Source of the DNA: Gammaproteobacteria bacterium
Lineage (GTDB): Bacteria > Pseudomonadota > Gammaproteobacteria > Pseudomonadales > Pseudohongiellaceae
NCBI GenBank assembly: GCA_028825335.1
Contig: JAPKAI010000012.1
Span: forward strand, 1-49,531
Direction: 5' to 3'
Length of the DNA stretch: 49,531 nt
The position numbers and the translations under genes are program-made. The notes below the pieces were generated by a model. The model saw nothing but the letters and a program-made list of their open reading frames with translations, did not search any database and was not told the DNA's origin. Below are positions 32,816-43,195 of this stretch, one piece after another (within the stretch, counting starts at the first letter, position 1; the number at the start of each line of letters is the position of its first letter).

Positions 32816-33841
32816 TTAAGGTGCGGGACGTACCCACATTTCCCCTATAACGCTACTACCAGGATGTGCACCACCCGCAACGAACATTTGATCGCCAATA
32901 ATCGCAGCAGCAGCTGAAGACACGGGCGCTGGTAGCTCGCCAATTTTTTGCCATTGGCCGCTCTCTTCTAAACGCAATATGTCAGAATCGAGAGACTTGG
33001 TGCCCCCCGTTGGAGTGGTGTGACCGCCGAGCATGTATATCTGCTTGTTGTGGACGAAGGTTGCGCCTTCAGCATGCGAATGACCCTTAGGTAGGTCGGG
33101 TCCTTCGCTCCAGGAATCATTTTGTGGATCATAGATATCTGTTCTCGGCTGATCCAATTGCATGCTGTCATGATGAAACTGTCCACCAATGGCATAAATT
33201 TTTCCGTTAAGCACTACTGTTGAGAATTGATTGCGCGGTACCGGCATGGCGGCGGCGCTGTTCCAGACAGCTGATCCCGCTGCCCACTCATCCAAATCCA
33301 AAACCCAATGATCACTTGAATCAGTGTCGCGGTCATTCATTAGCCCGCCGAAGTAATGCATCTTTCGGTCTACTATTGCTAATCCACCGCCGGCTCTAGC
33401 TTCTGGCAATAGAGGCGCTGCGGTATATCGATCCTGATCTACATCGTAGCTCCACACTTCTGCGATAGCATGTCCCCTATATCCATCTTTGAACCCCCCC
33501 GCAAACCAAACAGTGCGTCCATCGAGCACAGTGTTCATATGAGTAATAGCGCTGGGCAGCTCTTGAATTAAGGACCAACTACCGTCTTGTGGATCGAATA
33601 TCTCTGAGCGTTTGCTGCTTACCACGCCAAAGGTATAGCCACCAAAGACATAGAGCTTCTCATCGAGAACAACTGTTCCAGGTTCCCACTTCCCAACTGG
33701 CATATCAGGCAGTGCCTGCCATTCACCCTGACTCTGAGAATGCACAGCACCACTAAACAGAGACACGGTGGCAAAAAAACTTAGGAGTGCTGCGGAAACA
33801 CGACCTCGATTCCGCTGCAAAGTGGGTGACGGATGATTCAT
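32816..33841 (-). CDS. Exported Kelch-repeat protein
   Basis: A 341-residue secreted protein from ATG 33841, with GGGGA six bases upstream; a longer frame to 33898 lacks that. The signal peptide ends VHSQS. At least five Kelch repeats follow, with marks such as LYVFGGYTFG, VWFAGGFKDGY, MHYFGGLMND, IYAIGGQFHHD, IYMLGGHTTP and MFVAGGAHPG, enough for a six-bladed beta-propeller. Such proteins usually bind sugars, mutarotate sialic acid, or act as extracellular scaffolds. No N-acetylneuraminate genes are near, so the role is open. Its upstream region faces the PQQ protein gene in divergent orientation. Confidence 0.9.
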   Translation of the reverse strand: MNHPSPTLQRNRGRVSAALLSFFATVSLFSGAVHSQSQGEWQALPDMPVGKWEPGTVVLDEKLYVFGGYTFGVVSSKRSEIFDPQDGSWSLIQELPSAITHMNTVLDGRTVWFAGGFKDGYRGHAIAEVWSYDVDQDRYTAAPLLPEARAGGGLAIVDRKMHYFGGLMNDRDTDSSDHWVLDLDEWAAGSAVWNSAAAMPVPRNQFSTVVLNGKIYAIGGQFHHDSMQLDQPRTDIYDPQNDSWSEGPDLPKGHSHAEGATFVHNKQIYMLGGHTTPTGGTKSLDSDILRLEESGQWQKIGELPAPVSSAAAAIIGDQMFVAGGAHPGSSVIGEMWVRPAP

Positions 33842-34185
33842 TCTGCTTCCCCGAAGTTTATTGGCTGCCTTAGCAACCCAAATCAGTTTGTTTTCCACAT
33901 AAACCTAGGCGAACTAGGGTGATATAGAGCAGGGCCAGAATAACACTAATCGATACTTGTAAAAATACCCAGTACTCCAGGGCTGGGAATGCAGCCGTAG
34001 GCCTTAGCCGGTGGAGGTTTTCTCGCTCGTTTGGATTGCATTTTCCCGCCTAATTGTGCGACTCTCAGTGGCTCTGTTTTATCTAGATAAGATCCAAAAA
34101 GACTTGGATTTGGAACTCTGTGGAGATCGCTGCCTCGCATGCGCAGCCAGAGTTTAGCAGTCAGAAAAAGTACTGGAACGTTATC

Positions 34186-36309
34186 ATGAGCATTAAAAAA
34201 ATCAGACTACCAGTTACCCTAAAAATGTTTTTGGTTTTCCTAGCCACAGCTCTTCTAGGTGGCCAGGCGAATAGTCAGCAGACACTAGTACATACTGGGG
34301 TTCAGGCGAACTCTGGCAAGAAAATTTACGAACTTAATTGCGCGAGTTGTCACGGATTGAATCTTGAAGGCGCCACAGTCGTGCCAAACTTATCAGGCCC
34401 TGATTTCGCTGCTCGTTGGAGTGGCGTGCCGGTAGACCAACTTGCAACTCAATTACGTAGAATGCCCCCCGGCTCAGCTACAGGTCTCGATGATCAAGCC
34501 TATGAAGAAATTACAGCCTATATTCTTGACTACAATGGAGTGAGCCCAGACTCAGAAGCGTTGGCACCAGGAGTTGATTTTCAATCGAATCGCCTACTGC
34601 CCGAGATGAATGACGGACCGAGAGTTCTGATCGAGACCAATGTTGCAGATGGGGCAGAAGAAATTCTGGCGAAATTAACTCCAGTAACTGGCGAAATGTT
34701 GAATAATCCTCCAGAGGAGGATTGGCTACTTTGGCAGCGCAGTTATGACAATCAGGGATTTAGTGCGCTTGATCAAATTAATAAAACCAATGTTGATGAT
34801 CTCTCCCTAGCCTGGCGAATGCCATTGCAAGCGGGGCCAAATAATCCAGGCCCGATTGTTCACGACGGGGTGATGTTCTTATTTACGTTCCCCGACACAA
34901 TTCTTGCTATTGATGCTACCAATGGTTCGCTGTTATGGCGATACCAGCATGAGTCGTCTGTACCCTCCAGCCAAAAAAAGGGGATTGCCCTGCATGATGA
35001 CAGAGTCTATGTCCCGACTTCTGATCTGCATGTTCTGGCGTTGAGTGCTAAGACAGGGGAGCTTATCTGGGATCACGAAATAGAAACTGAAGAAGGTTTA
35101 ATTGGTTATCATTTGCGTATGGCGCCGATGATCATTGGTGATACGGTCATACAGGGAATCACCTCACTGCGCATCGCGAAGGGTGGCTGGGTACTCGGGC
35201 TTGATACTGAAACAGGCGAGCAGAAGTGGCGCTTCAACACAATTCCGCGACCTGGTGAACCGGGTGGTAATAGCTGGAACGGTTTAACCATGATGGAAAG
35301 AAGTGGTGGCTCAGTGTGGAACGCAGGCGCCTACGATGAAGAACTCAATCTAGTTTATTTTGGTGTAGCGCCAACTTACGACACAGGGCCATTGTTATAC
35401 CCGGTTAATAGAGATGGAATTACCAATGATGCACTCTATACCAACGCGACGATTGCGTTGAATCCTGATACTGGCGAGTTGGCGTGGTATTACCAGCACT
35501 TGGCGAACGATCAATGGGATTTAGACTGGGCATTCGAGCGACAAATTGTAAATATTCCATTCCGCGGAGAAATCCGTAAAGCAGTCGTTAATGTTGGCAA
35601 GCTGGGTATTCTCGATGCTGTCGATGCAGCAACTGGGGAATATTTGTTTTCCATCGATATGGGTTTGCAGAATGTTGTTTCTGCGATTGATCCAGAGACT
35701 GGATACAAGACAATTAACCCCGATACAATTCCGAATCCGGAAGCAGTGAGCCTAATCTGCTCGAATCACTACGGTGCAAAGAGCTGGCCTCCCTCAGCCT
35801 TTAATCCGATAACGAATCGAATGTTTATTCCCTTGAATGAGGCCTGCATAATCGCCAGTACAGAGGGATATTCAGTAGTGACATCGGGCGTTAATTTCGC
35901 CGCCGCTCTTAATCCAGACAGCAACGGTAATATGGGGCGGATTCAAGCAGTGAATATGTCAGAGCAAGAATTTGCCTGGAGACATCGTCAATCCAGCCCT
36001 ATTATTAGCTCGGTACTTGCGACGGCAGGTGGACTAGTTTTTGTTGGTGATCTAAATCGCGCGTTTAAAGCATTGGATGAGGAAACTGGTGAAGTGTTAT
36101 GGGAGTCACTTCTTAATGACGTTCCGAGCTCGACAATAGCTACTTACTCAGTAAACGACAAACAGTATATCGCATTGGTTGTGGGCCAAACTGGCTATCA
36201 TGTTAATGACTGGACACGAATGTACGGATATTTTGCTGAAGATGAAGGTATGCCAATAAATGATTCACCAAAAGGTGGTGCGGCCATTTGGGTTTTTGCA
36301 TTAGATTGA
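34186..36309 (+). CDS. Cytochrome c-PQQ quinoprotein dehydrogenase-like protein
   Basis: A 707-residue secreted protein from ATG 34186, signal peptide to about residue 30 (GQANSQQ). An N-terminal heme c domain has CASCH (52-56) and axial Met93 (RRMPPG). A PQQ-type beta-propeller then spans about 170-700 with repeats like LLWRYQHESS, GELIWDHEIE, GEQKWRFNT and GELAWYYQHLANDQWDLDW. The last, WYYQHxxNDxWD, is a hallmark of membrane and periplasmic quinoprotein alcohol dehydrogenases. In classical type II quinohemoproteins the heme follows the propeller; here it precedes it. Substrate is not set by sequence. Confidence 0.9.
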   Translation: MSIKKIRLPVTLKMFLVFLATALLGGQANSQQTLVHTGVQANSGKKIYELNCASCHGLNLEGATVVPNLSGPDFAARWSGVPVDQLATQLRRMPPGSATGLDDQAYEEITAYILDYNGVSPDSEALAPGVDFQSNRLLPEMNDGPRVLIETNVADGAEEILAKLTPVTGEMLNNPPEEDWLLWQRSYDNQGFSALDQINKTNVDDLSLAWRMPLQAGPNNPGPIVHDGVMFLFTFPDTILAIDATNGSLLWRYQHESSVPSSQKKGIALHDDRVYVPTSDLHVLALSAKTGELIWDHEIETEEGLIGYHLRMAPMIIGDTVIQGITSLRIAKGGWVLGLDTETGEQKWRFNTIPRPGEPGGNSWNGLTMMERSGGSVWNAGAYDEELNLVYFGVAPTYDTGPLLYPVNRDGITNDALYTNATIALNPDTGELAWYYQHLANDQWDLDWAFERQIVNIPFRGEIRKAVVNVGKLGILDAVDAATGEYLFSIDMGLQNVVSAIDPETGYKTINPDTIPNPEAVSLICSNHYGAKSWPPSAFNPITNRMFIPLNEACIIASTEGYSVVTSGVNFAAALNPDSNGNMGRIQAVNMSEQEFAWRHRQSSPIISSVLATAGGLVFVGDLNRAFKALDEETGEVLWESLLNDVPSSTIATYSVNDKQYIALVVGQTGYHVNDWTRMYGYFAEDEGMPINDSPKGGAAIWVFALD

Positions 36310-36436
36310 TGGAAGAGGCATCCGATTGTGCATAGGTGTTTGACGCAAGACACGCAAAAAGGAGCCCAATAGCGAGCGTGCAGTTTCGCAATGTGCTTAT
36401 TTCATGGAAGCCCAGTGGATTTGCAAATTTGAACAT
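36203..36436 (-). pseudogene. Antisense signal-peptide remnant
   Basis: On the minus strand an ATG at 36436 opens MFKFANPLGFHEISTLRNC, then a hydrophobic core LAIGLLFACLASNTYAQSD with a typical cleavage site, as in an exported protein. After about 45 residues the frame runs into the complement of the PQQ gene end, where the sequence is low in sense, stopping at 36203. It is probably the 5' end of an exported-protein gene whose remainder is lost. Chance reading cannot be excluded. Confidence 0.35.
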
Positions 36437-36450
36437 CGTAGTAACAGCCT

Positions 36451-39294
36451 CTAGCTCTGTTTGCTTAGTGTTTTCTGAAGATATTGCCCAGTATATGACT
36501 TCTTTATCTTCGCTACGTCTTCGGGTGTGCCTTCGGCGATGATATAGCCTCCACCACTGCCGCCTTCCGGGCCTAAGTCGACGACCCAATCTGCGGTTTT
36601 TACTACGTCTAGATTGTGTTCAATGACTACTATGGTATTGCCCGCGTCGCGAAGATGATGAAGTACCTTGAGCAGTTGCCGGATGTCTTGGAAATGTAGT
36701 CCCGTGGTAGGTTCGTCGAGAATGTATAGAGTCTTCCCGGTGTCTCGCTTGGAGAGTTCTCGCGACAGCTTGACGCGTTGCGCCTCACCGCCGGAGAGTG
36801 TGGTCGCTGCCTGCCCTAGAGAGACGTAGGACAGGCCTACTTCCATGAGTGTCTGCAGTTTACGTGCTATAGCCGGCACGGCATCGAAAAACACGCGCGC
36901 GTCTTCGATGGTCATATTTAATACTTCGTTGATGTTCTTACCCTTGTACTTCACTTCTAGGGTTTCGCGGTTGTAGCGCTTGCTTCGACAAACCTCGCAG
37001 GCCACATAGACATCGGGCAAAAAATGCATCTCGACTTTAACTAGGCCGTCTCCCTGACAGGCTTCACAGCGGCCGCCTTTTACGTTGAAGCTGAAGCGCC
37101 CCGGCTTGTAGCCGCGTGTTCGTGCCTCTTGCGTGCCAGCAAAGAGTTCTCTCACCGGAGTGAAGATGCCGGTATAGGTAGCGGGGTTCGAGCGTGGCGT
37201 TCTGCCGATGGGACTTTGATCTATGTCTACCACCTTGTCTAACTGATCCAGCCCAATTATCTCTTCATAAGGTGATGGATTGAGAGTGGTAGCCTTGTTT
37301 AACTTAGTGGCGGTGATTGGGTAGAGCGTGTTGTTGATCAGCGTAGATTTTCCCGATCCAGACACGCCGGTAACACAGGTGAATAGCCCTAGGGGAATTG
37401 TTAGGTCTACCTTCTGAAGATTGTTGCCGGTCGCGCCCTTTAGGGTGAGTAGCTTCTCGTCGTCGTAGGGAATGCGATTCTTTGGTATATCAATTTTCTC
37501 TATACCGGAGAGAAATTTTCCGGTTAGAGATTTCTTCGATTTCATGATGTCGGCAAGCGTGCCCTCGGCGACAATTTCACCGCCGTGTACGCCCGCGCCA
37601 GGGCCGATGTCGATGATGTGGTCCGCGCTCGCGATTGCTTCCTCGTCGTGTTCTACCACGATCACAGTATTGCCTAGATCGCGGAGGTGGAAGAGGGTGT
37701 CCAGAAGGCGGCTGTTGTCGCGCTGATGTAGGCCAATGGAGGGCTCGTCGAGAATATACATCACTCCCACAAGGCCGGCGCCAATCTGACTGGCTAGGCG
37801 AATGCGTTGTGCCTCTCCACCCGAGAGCGTATCTGCGCTGCGATTGAGTGTTAGATAGTTCAGCCCCACATCGATCAAGAATTTTAGGCGATCCTGCAGC
37901 TCCTTTAGAATCTTCTCTGCGATCTGGGCGCGGGTGCCAGAGAGTTTGAGCTTCTTGAAATAATCAGCCGACTCCGCAACCGTCATTCCGGTGATGCTGG
38001 GTAGGTTTAATCCCTTGATTAGTACGTATCGCGCGTCTTTCCTCAGACGCGTGCCGCTGCAGTCCGGGCAGGATTGCGAGCTAAGGTATTTGGCTAGTTC
38101 TTCGCGGACATGATTCGACTCCGTCTCACGGTAGCGACGTTCCATGTTGGGCAAGATGCCTTCGAAGGGGTAGCTGCGGGTGATCGTATCGCCACGATCG
38201 TTCACATAGTGAAAATCGATGACATCTTTGCCGCTTCCTCTCAAGATAAAATTTTGGTGCTTCTTAGAAAGCTTCTTAAATGGTGTTTCGACTGTGAAGT
38301 TGTAGTGAGCTGCCAAGGAGGTAAGCATCTGAAAATAGTAGATGTTGCGACGATCCCAGCCGCGAATCGCGCCCTCGGCGAGAGCCAATGTCTCGTCGGT
38401 GATGATGCGACTCTCGTCGAAAAACTGTTTTACGCCCAGGCCATCACAGGTGGAGCAGGCGCCGGCAGGGTTGTTGAAGGAGAATAACCTCGGTTCTAGC
38501 TCCGAGATACTGTGTCCACATTGCGGGCAGGCAAATAGGGAAGAGAATACTAGATCATCCTGCGGCTTTTCGTCATCTTCACTGGTAATACTGACTAGCG
38601 CTAAGCCGTCTGCTAATTGAATGGCGGTCTCGAAACTCTCTGCGAGGCGCTGCTCTAGCCCGGGCTTGATCTTCAGGCGATCGACCACCACGTCGATGGA
38701 GTGCTTCTTGTTCTTCTCCAACTCCGGTGGAAATTCTATTTCACACACCAGTCCATCAACCCTGGCGCGTATAAAGCCGCTGCTGTTCAATTCGCTGAAG
38801 ACGTGAAGGTGTTCTCCCTTGCGCTCGCGGATGATGGGCGCGAGCACCATAATGCGGCTGCCTTCGGGGAGTGTCATGACCTTGTCCACCATCTGGCTGA
38901 CGGTTTGGGCCTGTAGCTTTATATTGTGCTCTGGACAGTGTGGTTCTCCCACGCGGGCGAAGAGTAGTCGTAGGTAATCGTAAATCTCGGTAATCGTGCC
39001 CACGGTCGAACGTGGATTGTGAGACGTGGATTTTTGCTCGATGGAGATCGCTGGTGACAGACCCTCGATATGATCGATATCAGGTTTCTCCATCATCGAT
39101 AGGAACTGGCGCGCATAGGTAGAAAGAGACTCTACATAGCGACGTTGGCCCTCTGCATATAGGGTGTCGAATGCCAGTGATGACTTGCCGGAGCCGGACA
39201 GTCCAGTGATGACTACGAGCTTATCGCGAGGGATAGTGAGGCTAATATTCTTTAAATTATGGGTGCGTGCACCCCGTACGACAATCGAATCCAT
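36451..39294 (-). CDS. uvrA: Excinuclease ABC subunit A
   Basis: A 947-residue DNA-damage sensor of nucleotide excision repair; with UvrB it locates bulky lesions and loads UvrB. Two ABC ATPase modules carry [14 protein letters not shown] (about 32) and [14 protein letters not shown] (about 640), with [14 protein letters not shown] and [15 protein letters not shown] signatures. Zinc-finger cysteines are seen in [10 protein letters not shown] / CSTCDGLG, and in [13 protein letters not shown] / CEVCRSKRY. Length is the family norm (about 940). It is divergent from ssb, as in many gammaproteobacteria, where both are SOS genes; I see no canonical CTG-N10-CAG LexA box in the 267-base spacer. Confidence 0.98.
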   Translation of the reverse strand: MDSIVVRGARTHNLKNISLTIPRDKLVVITGLSGSGKSSLAFDTLYAEGQRRYVESLSTYARQFLSMMEKPDIDHIEGLSPAISIEQKSTSHNPRSTVGTITEIYDYLRLLFARVGEPHCPEHNIKLQAQTVSQMVDKVMTLPEGSRIMVLAPIIRERKGEHLHVFSELNSSGFIRARVDGLVCEIEFPPELEKNKKHSIDVVVDRLKIKPGLEQRLAESFETAIQLADGLALVSITSEDDEKPQDDLVFSSLFACPQCGHSISELEPRLFSFNNPAGACSTCDGLGVKQFFDESRIITDETLALAEGAIRGWDRRNIYYFQMLTSLAAHYNFTVETPFKKLSKKHQNFILRGSGKDVIDFHYVNDRGDTITRSYPFEGILPNMERRYRETESNHVREELAKYLSSQSCPDCSGTRLRKDARYVLIKGLNLPSITGMTVAESADYFKKLKLSGTRAQIAEKILKELQDRLKFLIDVGLNYLTLNRSADTLSGGEAQRIRLASQIGAGLVGVMYILDEPSIGLHQRDNSRLLDTLFHLRDLGNTVIVVEHDEEAIASADHIIDIGPGAGVHGGEIVAEGTLADIMKSKKSLTGKFLSGIEKIDIPKNRIPYDDEKLLTLKGATGNNLQKVDLTIPLGLFTCVTGVSGSGKSTLINNTLYPITATKLNKATTLNPSPYEEIIGLDQLDKVVDIDQSPIGRTPRSNPATYTGIFTPVRELFAGTQEARTRGYKPGRFSFNVKGGRCEACQGDGLVKVEMHFLPDVYVACEVCRSKRYNRETLEVKYKGKNINEVLNMTIEDARVFFDAVPAIARKLQTLMEVGLSYVSLGQAATTLSGGEAQRVKLSRELSKRDTGKTLYILDEPTTGLHFQDIRQLLKVLHHLRDAGNTIVVIEHNLDVVKTADWVVDLGPEGGSGGGYIIAEGTPEDVAKIKKSYTGQYLQKTLSKQS

Positions 39295-39561
39295 GACTCA
39301 CTCACTGCGGTAGGCGGAACCGACCATTATCGACAATTACGCAGGCAGGAGTAAAGGACAGCTTGAGAATTAAAGCAATGAAGTTTATTTCAGCGAAAAT
39401 TTCTAATGAGTGCGGGCATGATATACACTTGATGTGAATTTCTAGATCAGTTTCAGGCTCCAAATTAACAGCGATGCAACACCTAGTCAGGCAAGTCCTA
39501 ATCTAGGCTCTAATATGTGTTCTAATAGTGATACAACGGGTTTTATTCGGGGAGACAGATA

Positions 39562-40044
39562 GTGGCAAGTCGAGGTGTAAATAAAGTTATTCTGGTTGGA
39601 AACGCAGGCAACGATCCGGAGTTCAGGGTCATGCCAAACGGCAATGGAGTGGCGAATGTCTCTCTGGCCACCAGTGAAACTTGGAAGGATAAGACTACGG
39701 GCGATCAGCAGGAAAAAACGGAATGGCACCGGGTGATTTTCTTCAACCGCCTCGCCGAGATCGTAGAACAATACATAAAGAAGGGCAGCAAGTTGTATAT
39801 AGAGGGTCGCCTGCAGACTAGATCTTGGGAACAGGACGGCGTTAAGCGCTATACCACTGAAATCGTTGCCTCAGAGATGCAGATGTTAGACTCGCGCAGC
39901 GGCGGAAACGCTGGCGACAACTCCTTTGGTCAACCTCAGGGTCAGGGCCAACAGGGCGGTGCTCCAGCAGCTAGATCTGCATCCGCAGCGCCACAAGCGG
40001 CTCCTGCAAACTTCGATAACTTCGACGACGATATACCTTTCTAG
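39562..40044 (+). CDS. ssb: Single-stranded DNA-binding protein
   Basis: A 160-residue SSB starting with GTG 39562. The OB fold begins [18 protein letters not shown] and contains [20 protein letters not shown] and [16 protein letters not shown] Gln/Gly/Ala-rich linker (about 112-148) leads to the acidic tail [10 protein letters not shown], the docking site for repair proteins. The form is that of gammaproteobacterial SSB and is shorter than E. coli's 178. A GGGGAGACAG ribosome site lies before the start. A clear terminator follows the stop. Confidence 0.97.
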   Translation: MASRGVNKVILVGNAGNDPEFRVMPNGNGVANVSLATSETWKDKTTGDQQEKTEWHRVIFFNRLAEIVEQYIKKGSKLYIEGRLQTRSWEQDGVKRYTTEIVASEMQMLDSRSGGNAGDNSFGQPQGQGQQGGAPAARSASAAPQAAPANFDNFDDDIPF

Positions 40045-40045
40045 G

Positions 40046-40079
40046 CTAAATCCACTCTGGATTTAGTCGGAATTTTTTT
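40046..40079 (+). terminator. Rho-independent terminator of ssb
   Basis: CTAAATCCA (40046-40054), loop CTC, TGGATTTAG (40058-40066): nine perfect pairs. The right arm is followed after six bases by a run of T (from about 40073). It starts two bases after the ssb stop codon. Confidence 0.88.
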
Positions 40080-40084
40080 AACGC

Positions 40085-40106
40085 AGCCCGCCGCATAGGC
40101 GGGGCT
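40085..40106. repeat. GC-rich hairpin after ssb
   Basis: AGCCCGCC (40085-40092), loop GCATA, GGCGGGGCT (40098-40106), with one bulged base. It is close to the terminator and may be a second stop signal or a REP-like element; no second copy of this sequence was noticed elsewhere in the window. Confidence 0.4.
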
Positions 40107-40262
40107 ACCCGAACAGTACGGAACTGCACCGCAATTATCTGCTAACAATGGGCTCTAGCCCAGCTTCTGCTTGACTCGAGCCACGTTTGATCAGACTCTA
40201 CGCACCTAGATATTTAACTACGATCTCTAACAACGTATTTTATTAATGGAAGTCACTTAGTA

Positions 40263-41198
40263 GTGAAGTTGTTCTTAGTAGGAGCGAATAGTCCAGCAGG
40301 CAAAGGCCTGATCGAAATTTTGCGGAAAAACAAGATTCGTTTCCTCGCGCCCGCCGATAAGAACTTCGACCCGGTCAACGCGGGCTATATCTCCAGAATG
40401 ATCGCCGATTTTGCCCCTACTCAGTTGGTCAACATGGCCGACTTCATCTCTAGAAACCACAGCGCGTTAAAGCGGGCAGAGTCCTCCGAGCAGCGCTGTG
40501 AACGAATCAATGCTTTGTTGCCGGCTATGCTGGCCGAAACCTGCATTCAGCTCGATATTCCCATGCTTCACCTGTCCAACTGTTATGTGTTTGATGGTGA
40601 GAAAAAATTGGGCTACAACGAGAATGACGAACCGAACCCGAAGGGTGTCTATGGGTATTATTCACTGGCCGGAGAGGAGGCTGTAAGAAAGCATCCATCG
40701 CATATTATCATGCGCTCAGGCTGGCTCTTCGGTAAACACAAGATTGGCTTAATCAAATCTTGGATTCGTAGTACTAAGAATCACCATGGTGAATTGACCG
40801 TTTCGCGCCGTAGATTTAGCCCAACGTCAACTGACGATATGGCCTCGGCGATCTTGGCAATCACTCAGCAAGTGGATTGTGACGCGAATGTTTGGGGCAC
40901 ATATCACTACAGCGGATTGGAAATTAAGAAGGAAATCGAATTCGCGCGGCAGGTCCTCAAGTACGCTGCAAATCACGATGAAGAAATCTATCAATTGTTG
41001 GAGAATACCAAGATTCACGAAAATCTACCGCGGCTGCCGGAACTACCCAACTCCACGCTTTCCAGTAAGAAAATTTTCGATACCTTTGGCATTAAGCAGA
41101 AGTCCTGGCACGGAGATTTGCAGAAGACCATTAAGACGCTATATGTAGGCCGCCTTCGAACGGAGCCAGACGAATCGGAAAGTGATATTACCTCATGA
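40263..41198 (+). CDS. RmlD-like sugar-nucleotide reductase, catalytic Lys missing
   Basis: A 311-residue extended short-chain dehydrogenase of the dTDP-4-dehydrorhamnose reductase group, start GTG 40263. The N-terminal Rossmann motif is LFLVGANSPAGKGLIEIL, a slightly altered GxxGxxG. HLSNCYVFDGEKKLGYNEND corresponds to the STDYVFDG segment. In the catalytic YxxxK motif the Tyr is present (Y130) but position 134 is Ser (VYGYYSLAGEEA), where active family members have Lys. IIMRSGWLFG matches the usual RTSWVYG. The protein may be non-catalytic or act on a different chemistry. No other rhamnose genes are near. moeA follows 29 bases later on the same strand. Confidence 0.8.
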   Translation: MKLFLVGANSPAGKGLIEILRKNKIRFLAPADKNFDPVNAGYISRMIADFAPTQLVNMADFISRNHSALKRAESSEQRCERINALLPAMLAETCIQLDIPMLHLSNCYVFDGEKKLGYNENDEPNPKGVYGYYSLAGEEAVRKHPSHIIMRSGWLFGKHKIGLIKSWIRSTKNHHGELTVSRRRFSPTSTDDMASAILAITQQVDCDANVWGTYHYSGLEIKKEIEFARQVLKYAANHDEEIYQLLENTKIHENLPRLPELPNSTLSSKKIFDTFGIKQKSWHGDLQKTIKTLYVGRLRTEPDESESDITS

Positions 41199-41227
41199 CA
41201 CTCTATCCCTTGAGCATAAGTTAAGAC

Positions 41228-42442
41228 ATGTCACTGACCCCAATTGACAAAGCTCTGGAACAACTGGTGCCGTTGTTGCCATTGATAACTGAGCAGGAAA
41301 ACGTGCCCCTTGAGCAGGCGGTAAGAAGAGTCTTGGCGGATGATTGTGTTTCGCCAATTGATGTTCCTCCACACCGCAATAGCGCGATGGACGGCTATGC
41401 TTTGAAAAGCACCGATCTAGGATCCGAAAATATTCAGCTGAAGATCACCCAGAGAATTGCAGCGGGCGAAGTAGGCCAAAAGCTAAGCTCGGGCGAGGCC
41501 GCACGTATCTTCACAGGCGCCCCGGTACCTGAGGGCGCGGATGCCGTAGTGATGCAGGAGAACTGCAAAGTCAGCGGTGATGTCCTTAGCGTGCAACAGC
41601 AGCATGTACCCTCGGGCGAGAACTTGCGCCAGGCGGGAGACGATATACAAGCTGGCGATTTGATATTGGCAAAGGGTCATCGGCTAAAGCCGCAGGACAT
41701 AGGCTTGCTTGCCTCCATCGGTTTGGAGTCAGTCAGCGTTACGAGAAGGCTGCGAGTGAGCCTATTAACAACCGGTGATGAATTAGTGCAGCCTGGCACT
41801 AAGTTGGAAGCTGGTCAGATCTATAATTCGAACTACTTCACCCTGCATGCTCTATTGAAAGGTCTGCAGGTAGAGGTGCTCGATTGCGGCATAGTGGCGG
41901 ATGATTTTGAGGGTACCCGGCGAGCGCTTGTGGCTGCAGCAGATCAGAGTGACTGCGTGATTACCACCGGCGGAGTGTCTGTTGGTGAGGAAGATCATGT
42001 AAAGGCCGTGGTTGAGCAGGAAGGAGAGCTACAATTGTGGAAGTTAGCCATAAAGCCGGGCAAGCCTCTGGCCTGCGGTAAGATCGCGACAACTCAATTC
42101 TTCGGCCTGCCTGGCAATCCCGTTTCCGCTTTCGTTACTTTCGCGTTAGTTGTTAGGCCCTGTCTGCTGCGTATGTTGGGCGGCAAGCAAACCGCACCGC
42201 AAACATTTCGAGTGGCAGCTGGTTTTATAGCTTCCGCTTCAGGAGAGCGACAGGAATATCTGCGTTGTCAACTAGCGCAAGGTCCAGATGGGGTGACTTC
42301 CCTGCAGCCACTACGAAATCAAAGCTCAGGTGTGGCTGCGTCGCTAAGCCGAGCAGACGGATTAGGTGTCGTCCCGCCCTGTACAGCAGTGACGATCGGC
42401 GATAATCTTGAATTCATTCCCTTTTCAGAACTATTGAACTAA
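41228..42442 (+). CDS. moeA: Molybdopterin molybdenumtransferase
   Basis: A 404-residue enzyme that inserts molybdate into adenylylated molybdopterin, the last common step of Mo cofactor synthesis. Marks in order: VPPHRNSAMDGYAL (about 41-55), ARIFTGAPVPEGADAVVMQE, SLLTTGDEL, IYNSNYFTLHALL, VITTGGVSVGEEDHVK, and FFGLPGNPVSAFVTF. Domains I to IV follow the E. coli order and length (411). It supports the Mo-dependent hydroxylase at 26.8-30.8 kb. In most genomes moeA lies beside moaE, moaD or mog; none is here. Confidence 0.97.
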   Translation: MSLTPIDKALEQLVPLLPLITEQENVPLEQAVRRVLADDCVSPIDVPPHRNSAMDGYALKSTDLGSENIQLKITQRIAAGEVGQKLSSGEAARIFTGAPVPEGADAVVMQENCKVSGDVLSVQQQHVPSGENLRQAGDDIQAGDLILAKGHRLKPQDIGLLASIGLESVSVTRRLRVSLLTTGDELVQPGTKLEAGQIYNSNYFTLHALLKGLQVEVLDCGIVADDFEGTRRALVAAADQSDCVITTGGVSVGEEDHVKAVVEQEGELQLWKLAIKPGKPLACGKIATTQFFGLPGNPVSAFVTFALVVRPCLLRMLGGKQTAPQTFRVAAGFIASASGERQEYLRCQLAQGPDGVTSLQPLRNQSSGVAASLSRADGLGVVPPCTAVTIGDNLEFIPFSELLN

Positions 42443-42460
42443 TTCTGTGACCTTAGCCCT

Positions 42461-43195
42461 ATGTCGATGCAGCCTCTTAGGCTTTTATTTTTCCCCTTGT
42501 TTGGACTGCTGTTAGGCAGTTGCCAAACACCTGCTGTCGAATCGACACCCGGGGAGTCTCGACCTGCGAACGAAGCACTCGATATTCGCGTGTTGTCAGA
42601 TGCCGAGGTTTATTCCGGTTCGGATAGTGCTGATATTAGCCGTATGATTCCGGATATCTTGTATGCGGCGTTACAGGCGCTGAGTGAAGATAGGCTGTTA
42701 ACTCCAGTCGATGATAATGCTCACGGTCGATTCAAACGCGTGCTCGCTATGGATCCTAAGAACGAACTTGCGTTAGAGGGGCTACAAGACATCGTAGTGC
42801 GGTATCTGCAATTAGCCGGGGAAGCAATGAATAGAGGCATTTTCGATGAAGCGGAGACACTGTTGGGCAGGGCTCGCTTCGTCGACCCCAGTCATCCGGG
42901 GATAGCTAGCGCGGCAGAGGCCCTTCGGCTAGAGATGAATTCAAACGACCTTTTCTTCAAGCTGGACTATCCAAGCTATTCGGCCCGTTCTGAGCTGGCT
43001 CAGAATGAACTTGCTGATATCGCCAGGCAGACGAGAGAGCACGAAGCCTTTTTTTTGATTACTGCGCCAAATGATGATCTGGCGAGATGGATGGTGTCGG
43101 TGATGCGCGAGGCAGTAAATGGTTATCGACTGCGCGGTAATATCGAACTCTCCAGCCGCCTTGGCATTCGTCTGCGGATGCCAAACGACGAATAG
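42461..43195 (+). CDS. Lipoprotein with tetratricopeptide-like repeats
   Basis: A 244-residue lipoprotein; the signal peptide ends in the lipobox LLGSC, with Cys at residue 21. The mature part begins with a low-complexity linker (TPAVESTPGESRPANEAL) and continues with helical repeats of TPR kind: ILYAALQALSEDRLLTPVDD, FKRVLAMDPKNELALEGLQD and AETLLGRARFVDPSHPGIAS. TPR lipoproteins often act in outer-membrane or cell-wall assembly scaffolds; I do not know this one's partner. It begins 18 bases after moeA and may be co-transcribed with it. Confidence 0.8.
   Translation: MSMQPLRLLFFPLFGLLLGSCQTPAVESTPGESRPANEALDIRVLSDAEVYSGSDSADISRMIPDILYAALQALSEDRLLTPVDDNAHGRFKRVLAMDPKNELALEGLQDIVVRYLQLAGEAMNRGIFDEAETLLGRARFVDPSHPGIASAAEALRLEMNSNDLFFKLDYPSYSARSELAQNELADIARQTREHEAFFLITAPNDDLARWMVSVMREAVNGYRLRGNIELSSRLGIRLRMPNDE

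Noticed and set aside
39295-39561. SOS box between uvrA and ssb.
   Set aside because: I found no CTG-N10-CAG or near match in the spacer, so I do not call one.
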